From: an uncultured Neomegalonema sp.
Lineage (GTDB): Bacteria; Pseudomonadota; Alphaproteobacteria; Rhodobacterales; Rhodobacteraceae
DNA: 59,254 bases
Direction of reading: 5' to 3'
NCBI GenBank assembly: GCA_937995735.1
Contig: CALKIZ010000068.1
Coordinates: 1 to 59,254, forward strand
Of the stretch, positions 59,118 to 59,254 are shown in pieces; within the stretch, counting starts at the first letter, position 1; the number at the start of each line of letters is the position of its first letter. Below the pieces are notes generated by a model that did not search any database, was not told the origin of the DNA, and saw nothing but the letters and a program-made list of their open reading frames with translations. Made by a program: the position numbers and the translations under genes.

Positions 59118-59254
59118 CTACACGACTCTAAATTTTCGAACGGGTTTTCGTTTGATGCGCCGCCAAGGTTCAAGGGCGGTTTGGCTGCCAGCTCTGAGGA
59201 GGTTTCGGAGCATATCGAAGCCGGTTCGGAACCATGATTTGGCGAAGTATCCAT
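59118..59254 (-). CDS. Possible C-terminal fragment of a gene cut by the window edge
   Basis: A 44-codon open frame enters from the right edge and ends at a TAG at 59118-59120. It encodes GYFAKSWFRTGFDMLRNLLR then AGSQTALEPWRRIKRKPVR, a basic amphipathic tail with normal codon use for the region. It could be the end of a transposase or of another protein; nothing specific is recognised. The competing frame with an ATG at 59254 that runs back across tmm is a shadow. Confidence 0.35.
   Translation of the reverse strand, partial: GYFAKSWFRTGFDMLRNLLRAGSQTALEPWRRIKRKPVRKFRVV

Noticed and set aside
58565-59254. 229-codon minus-strand frame covering the end of tmm
   Set aside because: It is antisense to the intact tmm gene for most of its length; only the separate 44-codon tail in another frame at 59118 could be real.

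Overview
The window reads as a chromosomal segment of a marine, Rhodobacterales-like alphaproteobacterium of moderate GC (low-to-mid 50s % by eye). Three things point there: the block glyQ / small membrane protein / glyS / ppdK; the ybgC-tolQRAB-pal-cpoB-tilS-ftsH-folP block with pcm and a PopZ-family gene beside it; and a trimethylamine monooxygenase (tmm) plus a dimethylglycine-dehydrogenase-type enzyme, a pairing typical of roseobacter-like methylated-amine users. No tRNA, rRNA, CRISPR array or complete insertion sequence was seen, and no gene-free stretch exceeds 300 bases.

Layout. 1-224: a perfect 26-bp inverted repeat and a structured non-coding stretch. 225-1680: an unrecognised gene and a SleB-type cell-wall hydrolase. 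1841-9302 (minus): glyQ - DUF6446-like - glyS - ppdK - meaB, partly translationally coupled. 9367-24719 (minus): pcm, popZ, ybgC, tolQ, tolR, tolA, tolB, pal, cpoB, tilS, ftsH, folP and a DUF389 membrane protein, covering envelope constriction, tRNA-Ile lysidinylation, membrane proteolysis and folate synthesis. 24899-29610: a TPR protein with recent tandem repeats, an FAD amine oxidoreductase with a YCII partner, and an AmpG-like permease. 29742-36518: an Lrp-type regulator divergent from an ELM1-type/GT-like pair, then trxB, GNAT-ycjX, a tiny membrane protein, truA and a small secreted protein. 36779-46878: a divergent trypsin-like lipoprotein, a K+ channel, a dimethylglycine-dehydrogenase-type flavoenzyme divergent from an iron alcohol dehydrogenase, plsC, DUF2867, an ABC membrane domain with no ATPase, an LplT/Aas-type MFS protein and a secreted Gly/Phe/Arg-repeat protein. 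47090-59254: purA divergent from a variant folD, AlaX-like editing protein, two MscS-family channels either side of threonine aldolase, a degenerate CelD/FemAB-like acyltransferase, tmm, and the possible tail of a truncated gene.

How the genes may work together (inference). Tmm oxidises trimethylamine to its N-oxide; the DMGDH-type enzyme can demethylate a methylated glycine and load the carbon on tetrahydrofolate; the FolD-like enzyme would oxidise methylene-THF; threonine aldolase yields glycine. The FolD has the catalytic Lys of its YxxxK motif replaced by Gln, so it may be a dehydrogenase without cyclohydrolase activity. The Tol-Pal machine is conserved in order but has an unusually long TolA and a Pal with a large Gly-rich repeat spacer.

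No single new defence-like system is evident. The most unusual items are the variant FolD, the secreted GFR-repeat protein, the spacer-bearing Pal, the orphan ABC membrane domain, the serine-protease-like lipoprotein, and a folP ribosome-binding site inside the ftsH terminator hairpin.
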